This document shows, piece after piece, positions 16,147 to 23,854 of a stretch of 64,000 bases of DNA. The DNA is taken from NCBI RefSeq assembly GCF_004375085.3, contig NZ_SNAQ03000011.1:124001-188000 (forward strand), read 5' to 3'. Every line of letters starts with the position of its first letter. Position 1 is the stretch's first letter. The notes under the pieces are model-generated. The model did no database searches and was not told the origin of the DNA. It saw only the letters and a list, made by a program, of their open reading frames with translations. Both the position numbers and the translations under genes were made by a program. The DNA is from Lewinella sp. W8 (lineage in GTDB: Bacteria > Bacteroidota > Bacteroidia > Chitinophagales > Saprospiraceae).

Positions 16147-16388
16147 GCTCCCTGCAGACGGCTGAAGGCCCGGGCTTTAGCCATCCGGACCATGTGCTCA
16201 GCTACGCGGTAGTGCTCCAGTTCGATGTGCTCTTCCAGGGTCAGCGTCCCCGCAGCATTTTTGTCGGCTAACTCCTGAAGCCGCTGCTCGTCGGCTTCGC
16301 TGGTCCGCAATTGCATGACCTCCTCCGGCGTGGGAAAATCCGAGAGTACGTTGATGACCCGACTAAGTAGTTCGCTGCGCTCGGCCAT
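16143..16388 (-). CDS. Small helical protein coupled to HNH endonuclease
   Basis: The 81-residue product (start chosen at MAERSELLSRV; an upstream ATG at 16433 would add 15 unlikely residues) is predicted to be all-helical, highly charged, and free of membrane segments: LLSRVINVLSDFPTPEEVMQL, EADEQRLQELADKNAAGTL, TLEEHIELEHYRVAEHMVRMAKARAF. The last part recalls the short proteins often encoded before stand-alone HNH nucleases in cyanobacteria and Bacteroidota. The 4-nt overlap with the nuclease gene implies fixed stoichiometry, consistent with an inhibitor, antitoxin-like partner or DNA-binding subunit; none of these roles is demonstrated. Confidence 0.75.
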   Translation of the reverse strand: MAERSELLSRVINVLSDFPTPEEVMQLRTSEADEQRLQELADKNAAGTLTLEEHIELEHYRVAEHMVRMAKARAFSRLQGA

Positions 16389-16539
16389 GGTTTGTTGCGT
16401 TGAGCTTGATAAATATAACGCTTTCGAACGCAAAAAAAGTTTAGGGGGGCATTCCCTGGGGAATGCTTAAGGCCTTTTGGGGCAATACGCTCAGGGGGGC
16501 AATTCCGTTTTAGGAGTGATGACTTCTTAATCCGGTCGA

Positions 16540-16834
16540 ATGAAGATCAAAAGTTTCTACCTGCTGACAGTCCTAATCGTTTTGGGAGGATGTGAGGGAT
16601 ATTATGGGGGTGGGTAATGACATCATCTTCTACCGGCCGCAAAACGATTATTTGCTACTGGATGGTTGGAGCAATTGCTTTAAGCTGCATCCCCTGGGAA
16701 ATACCCTCGTTTTTCTTTTAGTGGGCCGATCCGCTTTCCGTGGCTATCTTCCGAGAGAAAAGGGGAATATATTTCAGCATGCAAGGGAGGGGCAACTTCA
16801 ATTTTTGGTAGACAATGATTTCACAGGTTCATAA
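16540..16834 (+). pseudogene. Probable frameshifted small lipoprotein gene
   Basis: A frame starting at 16540 encodes a good lipoprotein signal (MKIKSFYLLTVLIVLGGCEG) but stops after 25 codons, at a G-rich run (ATGGGGGTGGG). A second frame, shifted by one base, covers this run and continues to 16834 with a plausible small-domain sequence (DIIFYRPQNDYLLLDGWSN, NTLVFLLVGRSAF). Joining them would give a lipoprotein of roughly 95 residues. An indel in the G-run, either a real mutation or a sequencing error, is the simplest explanation. The second frame overlaps the start of the AraC gene by 20 bp. No family is recognised. Confidence 0.5.
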
Positions 16835-17639
16835 AATACGGTCCCAAAAATTACGACCCTTCGTACAGTACATTCTATACAACCAATACGATGGCGGCAC
16901 GCAGCATTCGGTAACCTCTTTCCCCAATACCAATGTCTGTTTGGGGATTTCAAAAAGCAATGCCCTGCACGAGGCGGAGGATGCTTTCGTGAGTACGAAA
17001 AAGGAGCAGGACGAGCTTTTCGTCTACACTACGGGATTGTACACTAAACCGCACGAAATCAGGGTCGGGGAAAGTTGGGATGAAATTTGCGTCGACTTTC
17101 ATCCCTGCGGCTATTATCAATTTTTTGATCTGCCCAGCAAACCCAAAATTATTGAGGAGGGCTTTTCGAATGCTTTCTTTTCCCAAGACGACCAACGTTG
17201 CCTGGTGGGCATTCTTAATGAGTCCAATCTCCATCAGCGATCAGCAGCCATTGAAGAGTTGCTGCTGGCAAAATTGAAGGCTTTTGATCAGGCCAACCTT
17301 CAGCTAGCCATCGATTATATTCACCAGCAACAGGGAATCCTCTCCGTCAAGGATATCCTGCGACACACCAGGTGCAGTGAACGGAAACTATACCGTTTAT
17401 TTCAGGACCATTTTGGAATTACACCGAAATGGTATATCCGGGTGGTGAGAATCCGACAGGCACTCCGATTGATGACGCTTGATCCGCTACTGTCCTTGAC
17501 CGAGATCGCCTATCAATGTGGTTATACGGACCAGAGCCACTTCATCAAGGAAGCGAAGTCTATGTGTAACCTGATTCCCAGGCAGCTCAAAAATAACCTG
17601 ATGACTATCGATGGTGAAGTAATCGTAAGCAACGGTTAA
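16815..17639 (+). CDS. AraC-family transcriptional regulator
   Basis: The 274-residue protein has an unfamiliar N-terminal domain (about 1-150; RPFVQYILYNQYDGGTQHSVTSFPNTNVCLGI ... DFHPCGYYQFFDLPSKP) of the kind labelled DUF6597 in other Bacteroidota regulators, and a C-terminal AraC DNA-binding domain (about 175-270) with two helix-turn-helices: GILSVKDILRHTRCSERKLYRLFQDHFGITPKWYIR and LTEIAYQCGYTDQSHFIKEAKSMCNLIPRQLK. It should act as a ligand-responsive activator. The neighbouring secreted S41 peptidase, 85 bp downstream in the same direction, is a possible target. Codon usage is AT-rich relative to the window. Confidence 0.9.
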   Translation: MISQVHKIRSQKLRPFVQYILYNQYDGGTQHSVTSFPNTNVCLGISKSNALHEAEDAFVSTKKEQDELFVYTTGLYTKPHEIRVGESWDEICVDFHPCGYYQFFDLPSKPKIIEEGFSNAFFSQDDQRCLVGILNESNLHQRSAAIEELLLAKLKAFDQANLQLAIDYIHQQQGILSVKDILRHTRCSERKLYRLFQDHFGITPKWYIRVVRIRQALRLMTLDPLLSLTEIAYQCGYTDQSHFIKEAKSMCNLIPRQLKNNLMTIDGEVIVSNG

Positions 17640-17724
17640 GGGTGCAGTTTTTTTACAATTTTACCCCATGAGAAGCCGCTAGGTTTGCCCCTCCTACTGA
17701 CAAAACACCGGTCAACTTAGCCGC

Positions 17725-19170
17725 ATGAAAAAAATAGTATTTCTCCTCCTCCTGTCCTTGCCCTTGTTATTGTCCGCCCAGGACTGCGACTGTCCGTCCA
17801 ATTTTGCGTGGACCAAAAAAACCTTCGAAGAAAACGATGCGGGTTTCGCCTACGTCATTGACGAAAAAGGACGGCAATCCTACGAGGACCACGTAGGTGT
17901 GTTCGCGGAAAAGGTTAAGGGAATTGGGGATATCAATGAGTGTACGCAAACGATTTATGAGTTCCTTACTTTTTTTCGCTCGGGCCACCTTTCCGTCCAA
18001 ACGCTGAGCGGACAAAGCAACCAGGCCGGAAGCCAACCCACGGATGAGGATATCATTCAGCAATTTGCGGAATGGGAAAAGCTGGGAGTGGACGTCGCCG
18101 AATTCGAGGAATACCTGGAAGGGAAGGAGGCGCACGACTTTGAAGGCGTCTGGGTTTCGAATCCCTATAGAATCGGCATTAAAAAAGTTGGTGGGGAATA
18201 CCTCGGCTTCATCATTGAAGCGGATGGCGTCTACTGGACGGAGGGCCAGATTAAGTTGAGAATTCACGAAGATCAATCCGCAACTTTTTATATGCGAGAT
18301 CATTCCGCGCAGGAGTTTGCGGCCGCAGAATTAGTGGGGAATAATTATCTGCAGATGGGTTTTATAACCCTACAGAGAGTAACGCCCTCCCTGGAAACGG
18401 AACCAGCAGTTGAAAACTATTACCGGGCCATTGCTGCGCAGGATCCCTACTTCGAGCAGGTCAATCCGCAAACGACCCTGTTGAGAATTCCGAGGTTTTG
18501 GGGCTCCGAAAAATGGAAAATTGATAGTGTAATCAACGCAAATCGGGAACTGATTCTCCAAACGCCAAACCTGATTATTGACTTGAGAAATAACGGTGGT
18601 GGAAGTGATGGCAGCTTCCAGGAACTACTTCCCATCCTGTACACCAATCCCATCCGGACGGTGGGCGTAGAATTGCTGTCTACGCCCCTGAATAATCAAC
18701 GAATGCTGGACTTCATCAATAAGGAGGAATACGGCTTTGACGAAGCGGGGAAGCGGTGGGCTCAGGCTGCCTACGATAAACTTTCCGAGCGGATCGGCGA
18801 ATTCGTGATGCTGAACGAATATCCCGTTACGATTACGAGCTACGATACGGTCTATGCTTTTCCGAAAAATATCGGCATCATCATCAACGAAAACAACGGA
18901 AGCACCACCGAGGAGTTCCTGCTTGCGGCTAAGCAAAGTAAAAAGGTGAAGCTGTTTGGAACCACTACGATCGGCGTGCTTGATATTTCAAATATGTACT
19001 TCGTCCCCTCTCCCTGTAATGAGTTCGAGTTGGGATACTGCCTATCGAAAAGCATGAGGATACCGGAGATGACCATTGACGATAAGGGGATACAACCCGA
19101 CTACTACATCGACAAGGACATTCCGCAATACGAGTGGTTAAAGTACGTGACGGAAATTTTGGGCGAATAA
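17725..19170 (+). CDS. S41-family (C-terminal processing-type) secreted peptidase
   Basis: The 481-residue protein has a signal peptide (residues 1-18, ending LLLSAQ) and a C-terminal S41 peptidase domain (about 245-480). Family marks are DLRNNGGGSDGS, the catalytic serine within ENNGSTTEEFLLAAKQ (S393) and LFGTTTIGVLDISN. The usual PDZ domain between N-terminal and catalytic parts is not evident; instead residues 120-230 form a beta-rich region. Such peptidases cut unstructured C-termini in the periplasm or outside. A CAACTTAG box ends 4 nt before the ATG. The gene shares low GC content with the preceding regulator. Confidence 0.85.
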   Translation: MKKIVFLLLLSLPLLLSAQDCDCPSNFAWTKKTFEENDAGFAYVIDEKGRQSYEDHVGVFAEKVKGIGDINECTQTIYEFLTFFRSGHLSVQTLSGQSNQAGSQPTDEDIIQQFAEWEKLGVDVAEFEEYLEGKEAHDFEGVWVSNPYRIGIKKVGGEYLGFIIEADGVYWTEGQIKLRIHEDQSATFYMRDHSAQEFAAAELVGNNYLQMGFITLQRVTPSLETEPAVENYYRAIAAQDPYFEQVNPQTTLLRIPRFWGSEKWKIDSVINANRELILQTPNLIIDLRNNGGGSDGSFQELLPILYTNPIRTVGVELLSTPLNNQRMLDFINKEEYGFDEAGKRWAQAAYDKLSERIGEFVMLNEYPVTITSYDTVYAFPKNIGIIINENNGSTTEEFLLAAKQSKKVKLFGTTTIGVLDISNMYFVPSPCNEFELGYCLSKSMRIPEMTIDDKGIQPDYYIDKDIPQYEWLKYVTEILGE

Positions 19171-19196
19171 GGGAAGGCCACAAAAGGCTCGGCGAA

Positions 19197-20750
19197 TTAT
19201 TCTCCTCCCAACCCCAACCGCTCCCGGCGCTGCTCTTCCAGTACGGCCCGCCAGGCCTCCTGGGTATCTCCCGTCGGGCCGGTCAGGTAATAAATGTGGT
19301 GCGTCTCCCGGGCAAACGGACTTTGCTGCACCGTCAGGGTTTCGGTGCTTTCGAAGAAGTCGGACGGTCCCCAGGGATAATCCTCCACCGCGATTTGCCG
19401 ATCAAAGGGAGCCGCCTCCTCCGGTACCCATAGAATGAAACTGGCGTTGAAGCTGTAGGGTTCCGGCAGGTCATATTTCTTGCGGAAAAAGGCTAGGGCA
19501 CCCGCCTGTCCGTAGTTGCCGGCGTAGATCATGGTGTTCCTCCGCTCTTCTTCGGGAAGGGCGTAGTAATACTCGGCCACCGTTTGCACCATTTCTTCCC
19601 AGCCGTGCATGTCGGCGTAGTCCTGCCGGAGGTCGCGTACGGTACCATCCTCCCAGCGCAGGGGCGGCGAGAAGTTCCACTGGTCCCGCATGTAGACGCC
19701 AAAGGCCTTCATTTTTTCGATGGGGAGGATGGGGATCGAGAAGGGCATCAGGAAGACATTGCCGGTGAACATGATCAGAAACCACCAGCTTTTTTCCTTC
19801 AGGATTCTTTCCCAGAACAACCCGCCGGCGGCCATCAGGGAGGCGTAAATACCCATCATGTAGTAACTCTTACCGCTCAACGCCAGCAGAAGCAACAACA
19901 GTACCGGATAGGCGATACCGAGGAAGCGGTAGGGGCGGAGCTTCTCGTTACGGAGTAGCCAGTAGAGCCCCGGCGCCCACACGAACAGCGAGCCACCGTG
20001 AAAGATGATCTGGGGAATCAGGAAGTCAGCCGTAGACATATTGACCAACTGGGTGCGCGCCAATTCTTCCATGTGGGTCACCACGGGGAAATCGTAGTAC
20101 CACTGCCACAGCAGGTTGGGTAACCAGATAACGAAGGCAATGCCCGCGGCTACCCACAACTTGGGTTGTAGAAACAACTTTCTTTGCGGGCTGAGCAGCA
20201 GTCCCGCAAACAGTGCGATCAGGTAAAAGACGACACTGTATTTCGTGAGCAGCGCCAGCCCCACGATTCCTCCCAGCAGGTACCAGTCTTTGGGCCGCTC
20301 GTACTTCACCACGCGGACGAGCGCCAGGCCAATGGCGAGCCAGGCCAACTGATTAAAGCTGACCGGCTGAAAAAGATAGTTGGTACCCAAAAAGGCGGGA
20401 GATAATAACCAGGCAGCGCCGGCAATCAGTTGGGCGTACTTGCCACCCCCGAATTCGGTGACGAGTTTCAGGAGCAGGTAAAGGCAGAGTAGGCCCACCA
20501 GAAGCACGGGCAGCTTGGCCGCCCAGACGGAGCTTCCCAGAAAGAGCCGGCTGAGGCCGGCGACCCAACCGATCATGGGCGGACCTTCCATGTAGCCCCA
20601 CATGGGATGACTACCCTCCGCCAGGTAAAGGTATTCATCCCGGTGGAGGCCGTAGCCGACCAGAACGGCCGCAACGGTCAGAAAAATTTTTACGGCCTGC
20701 AGTCCGAAAAGGATGGGGAGGTGGATACTGGGTGGTGCTGGTGTGTTCAC
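19197..20750 (-). CDS. GT39-family membrane glycosyltransferase
   Basis: The 517-residue integral membrane protein belongs to the polyprenol-phosphate-sugar glycosyltransferases of the PMT/ArnT type. A first membrane helix is followed by the extracytoplasmic loop with the catalytic HRDE motif (residues 36-39, GYGLHRDEYLYLAEG), then around ten more hydrophobic helices (e.g. LLVGLLCLYLLLKLV, WYLLGGIVGLALLTKYSVVFYLIALFAGLL), and a C-terminal soluble portion of about 150 residues. It would transfer a lipid-linked sugar to an acceptor on the outer face of the inner membrane. The start codon is GTG; no nearby upstream ATG is in frame. The gene is isolated. Confidence 0.88.
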   Translation of the reverse strand: MNTPAPPSIHLPILFGLQAVKIFLTVAAVLVGYGLHRDEYLYLAEGSHPMWGYMEGPPMIGWVAGLSRLFLGSSVWAAKLPVLLVGLLCLYLLLKLVTEFGGGKYAQLIAGAAWLLSPAFLGTNYLFQPVSFNQLAWLAIGLALVRVVKYERPKDWYLLGGIVGLALLTKYSVVFYLIALFAGLLLSPQRKLFLQPKLWVAAGIAFVIWLPNLLWQWYYDFPVVTHMEELARTQLVNMSTADFLIPQIIFHGGSLFVWAPGLYWLLRNEKLRPYRFLGIAYPVLLLLLLALSGKSYYMMGIYASLMAAGGLFWERILKEKSWWFLIMFTGNVFLMPFSIPILPIEKMKAFGVYMRDQWNFSPPLRWEDGTVRDLRQDYADMHGWEEMVQTVAEYYYALPEEERRNTMIYAGNYGQAGALAFFRKKYDLPEPYSFNASFILWVPEEAAPFDRQIAVEDYPWGPSDFFESTETLTVQQSPFARETHHIYYLTGPTGDTQEAWRAVLEEQRRERLGLGGE

Positions 20751-20904
20751 GGTAAGTGGGTGCTTAGGTAAAGTAAAATAGGCTTCCGAACCGGAAGTAT
20801 CCGAAAACTATCGACGCTTTGCCGGCCAGCCTCCGATGGAGGTCTCCATTAACAATATGAATGGCTATGAGGTCCCATGACTTGGGCCTGCTTACACCGG
20901 ATTA

Positions 20905-20944
20905 GTAACTCGTTAGGATCGTTGATTTCTAAGGAAATGCAACG
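20905..20944 (-). repeat. Two-hairpin dispersed repeat, partial reverse copy
   Basis: The reverse complement runs from CGTTGCATTTCC to AACGAGTTACT and nearly matches 4661-4700. Hairpin A is complete; hairpin B keeps only the left arm. It lies between the divergently read GT39 promoter region and the 3' end of the VanW-GrpB gene, close to a GCAGGTGC motif (20980-20987). Confidence 0.7.
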
Positions 20945-21012
20945 ACGTGCTCGTGCGACTAGCCCTTGGGCAACGGCGTGCAGGTGCCGTGTTTTTTCCG
21001 GGTGCCGGCCCA

Positions 21013-22269
21013 TCAGGTATCGGCCTCCCGGAGAACGCGTTGCACGAAGTCGGTGGCCCTTAGCTGCTTCAACCGGGCGTATGCTTTCTTATCCTGACCG
21101 GCCTCGCGGGCCAGCTCCCGTTTGATCCGTTGGTAGGCCTCGCGGTGATGGGCGTGGGCGCGCAGCTGATCCCGAAAGGTCAGGTGGCGATGCAGTTCCG
21201 CGCTGCCCTGAGGGCAGGCGTAGAGATGATGCCGGATGTGGTCGAGGACGGGATGGTCACTGCCCGGAACGCGCTTGTAAACTTCCCGTTCGGCAATTCC
21301 CTGGTCGCCGTGGTGCCGGTAGCCAATACTGGCCAGTCGTTGGGTGATCTCCTCCAGGGGAAGGGTGGGAGGATAAATCATGTCGATATCAATGATCGAC
21401 TTTGCCGCCAGACCCGGAACGGCCGTACTGCCAACGTGCTCAATCTCTACGGAAAGCCCCGCCAGCGCGGCCTGTAGCACCTCCCGGATGGTGTCGAATT
21501 GGCCGACCCACTTCGGGTCATAATCCTGGATGAGTGGAGGAATGGCCGCTTCCTCTTCAAGTTTGCGGTATCTGGAAGTGGTCGTCTGCTGCCCGTCCAG
21601 AAAAGTGGCGACGGTTACCGTCGCGTCCGGGGACGGATTGACGACGTGGGTGACGGTCCGTTCGCGGATCGGAACCTCACTGTCAAGGTGTACGCTGATC
21701 GAATGATCTTCCAGGGTGAAGCGGAAGGTGATCAGCCCGGCAGCATTGTTGCGCAGGCGGAGGTCTTTGTAGCCGTAGGCTACCGTTGCGTCAGCCCCAA
21801 GGGGCGCGTAGCGGGTGGCTTCGGTGTAAATATCCACGGAATGGTTGTGGCGCTCTACCACCTCCAGCCCCGCCCGTAAGCTCACGGCGTAGAGGAGGCC
21901 CGATAGCTGGCACAAGCCCCCGCCGAAGGAGGCTTGCAGCTTTCCGTCGATGATCGTCCTTCCCTCCCGGAAACCGTTGGCCCGGGTGGGCGCGCCCACG
22001 GCGCGCCAGAACGAAAACACCTCTCCGGGTCGGACCCGCACGGGCGTTATGCGCCCAATGGCCAACCTAAAGTTGTGCCGTTTTGCGGCGAGGGTAGCGG
22101 AAGGCATGACGGCCTGCCGGAGACTGATGCGATGGGGAAGATCGGTGAGTGCTCCGCCTTCCGCACGGGCGAACTGATGGCGGAGCCCACTGCGCCAGTC
22201 GCGCCAACTCCGCCGCAAGAGCTGGTACCGAACCTTCAGGCTCATCGGGATATAGCGTCGAAAATTCAT
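21013..22269 (-). CDS. VanW-GrpB (UPF0157) fusion protein
   Basis: The 418-residue protein joins two families normally found apart. Residues about 45-215 are VanW-like: NFRLAIGRITPVRVRPGEVFSFW, RTIIDGKLQASFGGGLCQLSGLLY (GGGLCQLS at 117-123) and ERHNHSVDIYTEATRYAPLGADATVAYG. Residues about 245-418 are GrpB/UPF0157, a nucleotidyltransferase-fold family: QDYDPKWVGQFDTIREVL, HVGSTAVPGLAAKSIIDIDM with GS (280-281) and DxD (294-296). VanW function is unknown (first seen beside vancomycin-resistance genes). The start at 22269 gives a 4-nt ATGA overlap with the methyltransferase gene upstream; a longer frame exists but lacks family-like sequence. No signal peptide. Confidence 0.9.
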   Translation of the reverse strand: MNFRRYIPMSLKVRYQLLRRSWRDWRSGLRHQFARAEGGALTDLPHRISLRQAVMPSATLAAKRHNFRLAIGRITPVRVRPGEVFSFWRAVGAPTRANGFREGRTIIDGKLQASFGGGLCQLSGLLYAVSLRAGLEVVERHNHSVDIYTEATRYAPLGADATVAYGYKDLRLRNNAAGLITFRFTLEDHSISVHLDSEVPIRERTVTHVVNPSPDATVTVATFLDGQQTTTSRYRKLEEEAAIPPLIQDYDPKWVGQFDTIREVLQAALAGLSVEIEHVGSTAVPGLAAKSIIDIDMIYPPTLPLEEITQRLASIGYRHHGDQGIAEREVYKRVPGSDHPVLDHIRHHLYACPQGSAELHRHLTFRDQLRAHAHHREAYQRIKRELAREAGQDKKAYARLKQLRATDFVQRVLREADT

Positions 22270-22946
22270 TGCTTGCGGAGGATGTAGACGAGGTAGGAAC
22301 TCAGGTGGCGCAGCGGTGAACGGCAGAGCCAGTCGTCCAGCTTCCGCAGCGTGGGGCGCCACCGTACGGGAATGCGGTGGACGGGAAAGAAGCCGATGCC
22401 CACGTAAGCAACCAACTCCCAGTCGTCCCCGAGGAGTTGCCGGACCTCCTGGGGAGATGCGCCGAAGGCACCGTGCCAGTTGCTGGCCCGGTAGTTAACC
22501 AGCCGGCGTCGCTGGGCGGAGGGTAGGTCCACGATCATCAGTCCATTGGGCAGCAGGTATTGGTGGGCCGCCCGAAAGATGGCCGCTACTTTATCGGCGT
22601 CGAGGTGCATCAGCAGGTGAAAGGAGTAGACGTTGGCGAAGCGGGCCGCCCCGAAGGGCGGCGTGGTGGCATCCCCGACGATGAGGTCCTTCTCCGGGTA
22701 TTTCTTTCGCGCCTCTCCGATCATGGGGGCGCTGGCGTCCAGTCCGTGGCCGGCAAAATCAAGCAGTCTACCGGTCCCGCAGCCCAGATCCAGATTGTCC
22801 GGGTAGGACGCTTCGGGCAGCCAGGCCCGGAGAATTTTTCGCTCCTGGGCATCCAGGTACTGCCCGTAGGAATTCCCGAAGCGGTTCTCGTCGTAGTCGG
22901 GGGCCAACTGGTCGTAGTAGGTGGTGACGGTCCGTTGGGAGTGCAT
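22266..22946 (-). CDS. Class I SAM-dependent methyltransferase
   Basis: The 226-residue protein has a Rossmann-type methyltransferase domain: an N-terminal TVTTYYDQLAPDYDENRF, motif I LDLGCGTGRLLDFAG, a motif II aspartate in GHGLDASAPMIGEARKKYP and motif IV YSFHLLMHL, then a post-motif PNGLMIVDLPSAQRR. The C-terminal region (FFPVHRIPVRWRPTLRKLDDWLCRSPLRHLSSYLVYILRKQ) is typical of small-molecule or lipid-associated methyltransferases. An upstream ATG at 23021 overlaps the previous stop, but its additional 25 residues cover the intergenic GCACCTGC motif, so the start at 22946 is preferred. It is translationally coupled to the VanW-GrpB gene, suggesting a common process. Confidence 0.88.
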   Translation of the reverse strand: MHSQRTVTTYYDQLAPDYDENRFGNSYGQYLDAQERKILRAWLPEASYPDNLDLGCGTGRLLDFAGHGLDASAPMIGEARKKYPEKDLIVGDATTPPFGAARFANVYSFHLLMHLDADKVAAIFRAAHQYLLPNGLMIVDLPSAQRRRLVNYRASNWHGAFGASPQEVRQLLGDDWELVAYVGIGFFPVHRIPVRWRPTLRKLDDWLCRSPLRHLSSYLVYILRKQ

Positions 22947-23017
22947 TTTGATGAGGTTTAGGTCGGAAACGGCTTGGCGGTCAGGCGATTCTTGGCACCT
23001 GCGCGCGCCGCCAAAAT

Positions 23018-23824
23018 TCATTCCAATTCCCGGATACGCAAATTCCGGAAGGCGATGCCCTGGCCTTCGGCCTGCAGGCCGATATATCCGTTGGTGAGGG
23101 CTTGTCCGTCCACCTTGAGGGCGGGGTCGAAACGCGCGGCTACGTCGCCCCCAATCTGGGGCTTGCGGTACTGGAGCACGGTGTCGCCCTCCACGAGGTG
23201 AAGCACCAAAGAGTCGCCGTAGACGATCAGTTCTCCGGCCACCCACTGGTCCCAGGGGTAGGTTTCGGAGGAGGAAGAAATGCAGTGCTGCGGCGAGATG
23301 GTGTCACCGTAGACCACGTCCGTACCCGGAGAGCACATGTTGCCGGTCGGCCGGGGATTGCCGTCATCGGCGTCGGCGAGAATCTGGTACTCCACCGAAA
23401 TGGGCCAGTCCTGCTCCTTCAGGATGCTCTGGGGCGATTGGGAATGGAACATGATGCCACTGTTGCGGTAGGTATAGTCCGGGGCGTCCGCCATCCACTC
23501 CTCCGTGAAACGGGTCTCAAATTTCAGGTGGAAGGAGGAAAATGGCCGGTCGTAGAAGAGATGGCCGTAGCGTTCGTCAAAGGTATCGTAATCGGTGTAG
23601 CTCACCAGGATGGCACCCTCCTGCACCCGAAAGGTATTGGCGTAGTTGTCGCCGGTTTCGTGGTGTTGGAATTTGGGCGTCCAGCCCGTCAGGTCCCGTC
23701 CGTTGAAGAGGTCCACCCACTCCTCCTTCGTGGAGGCTTCGGGCGGTGCGGGCTCCGTGGCATTTTCGCAGGACACGAGCAGCATCGTCAGACAGGTAAT
23801 CAGCAGTAGGCTCCGGAGAAACAT
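23018..23824 (-). CDS. DUF1080 (3-keto-disaccharide hydrolase-type) lipoprotein
   Basis: The 268-residue lipoprotein (lipobox LVSC, C19) carries one DUF1080 domain, a concanavalin-like jelly roll. Family marks are WVDLFNGRDLTGWTPK (residues about 36-51), ILVSYTDYDTF, FSSFHLKFETRF, NSGIMFHSQSP, SVEYQILADADDGNPRPTGNMCS and the final NGYIGLQAEGQGIAFRNLRI. Members of this family hydrolyse 3-keto-glucosides or related glycosides, but assignments are few. It could act in the periplasm or at the cell surface. It is upstream of the methyltransferase gene in the same direction, with a 71-bp gap. Confidence 0.88.
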   Translation of the reverse strand: MFLRSLLLITCLTMLLVSCENATEPAPPEASTKEEWVDLFNGRDLTGWTPKFQHHETGDNYANTFRVQEGAILVSYTDYDTFDERYGHLFYDRPFSSFHLKFETRFTEEWMADAPDYTYRNSGIMFHSQSPQSILKEQDWPISVEYQILADADDGNPRPTGNMCSPGTDVVYGDTISPQHCISSSSETYPWDQWVAGELIVYGDSLVLHLVEGDTVLQYRKPQIGGDVAARFDPALKVDGQALTNGYIGLQAEGQGIAFRNLRIRELE

Positions 23825-23854
23825 AGTTGGGAGTTGTAACCCGGAAGATATGCA

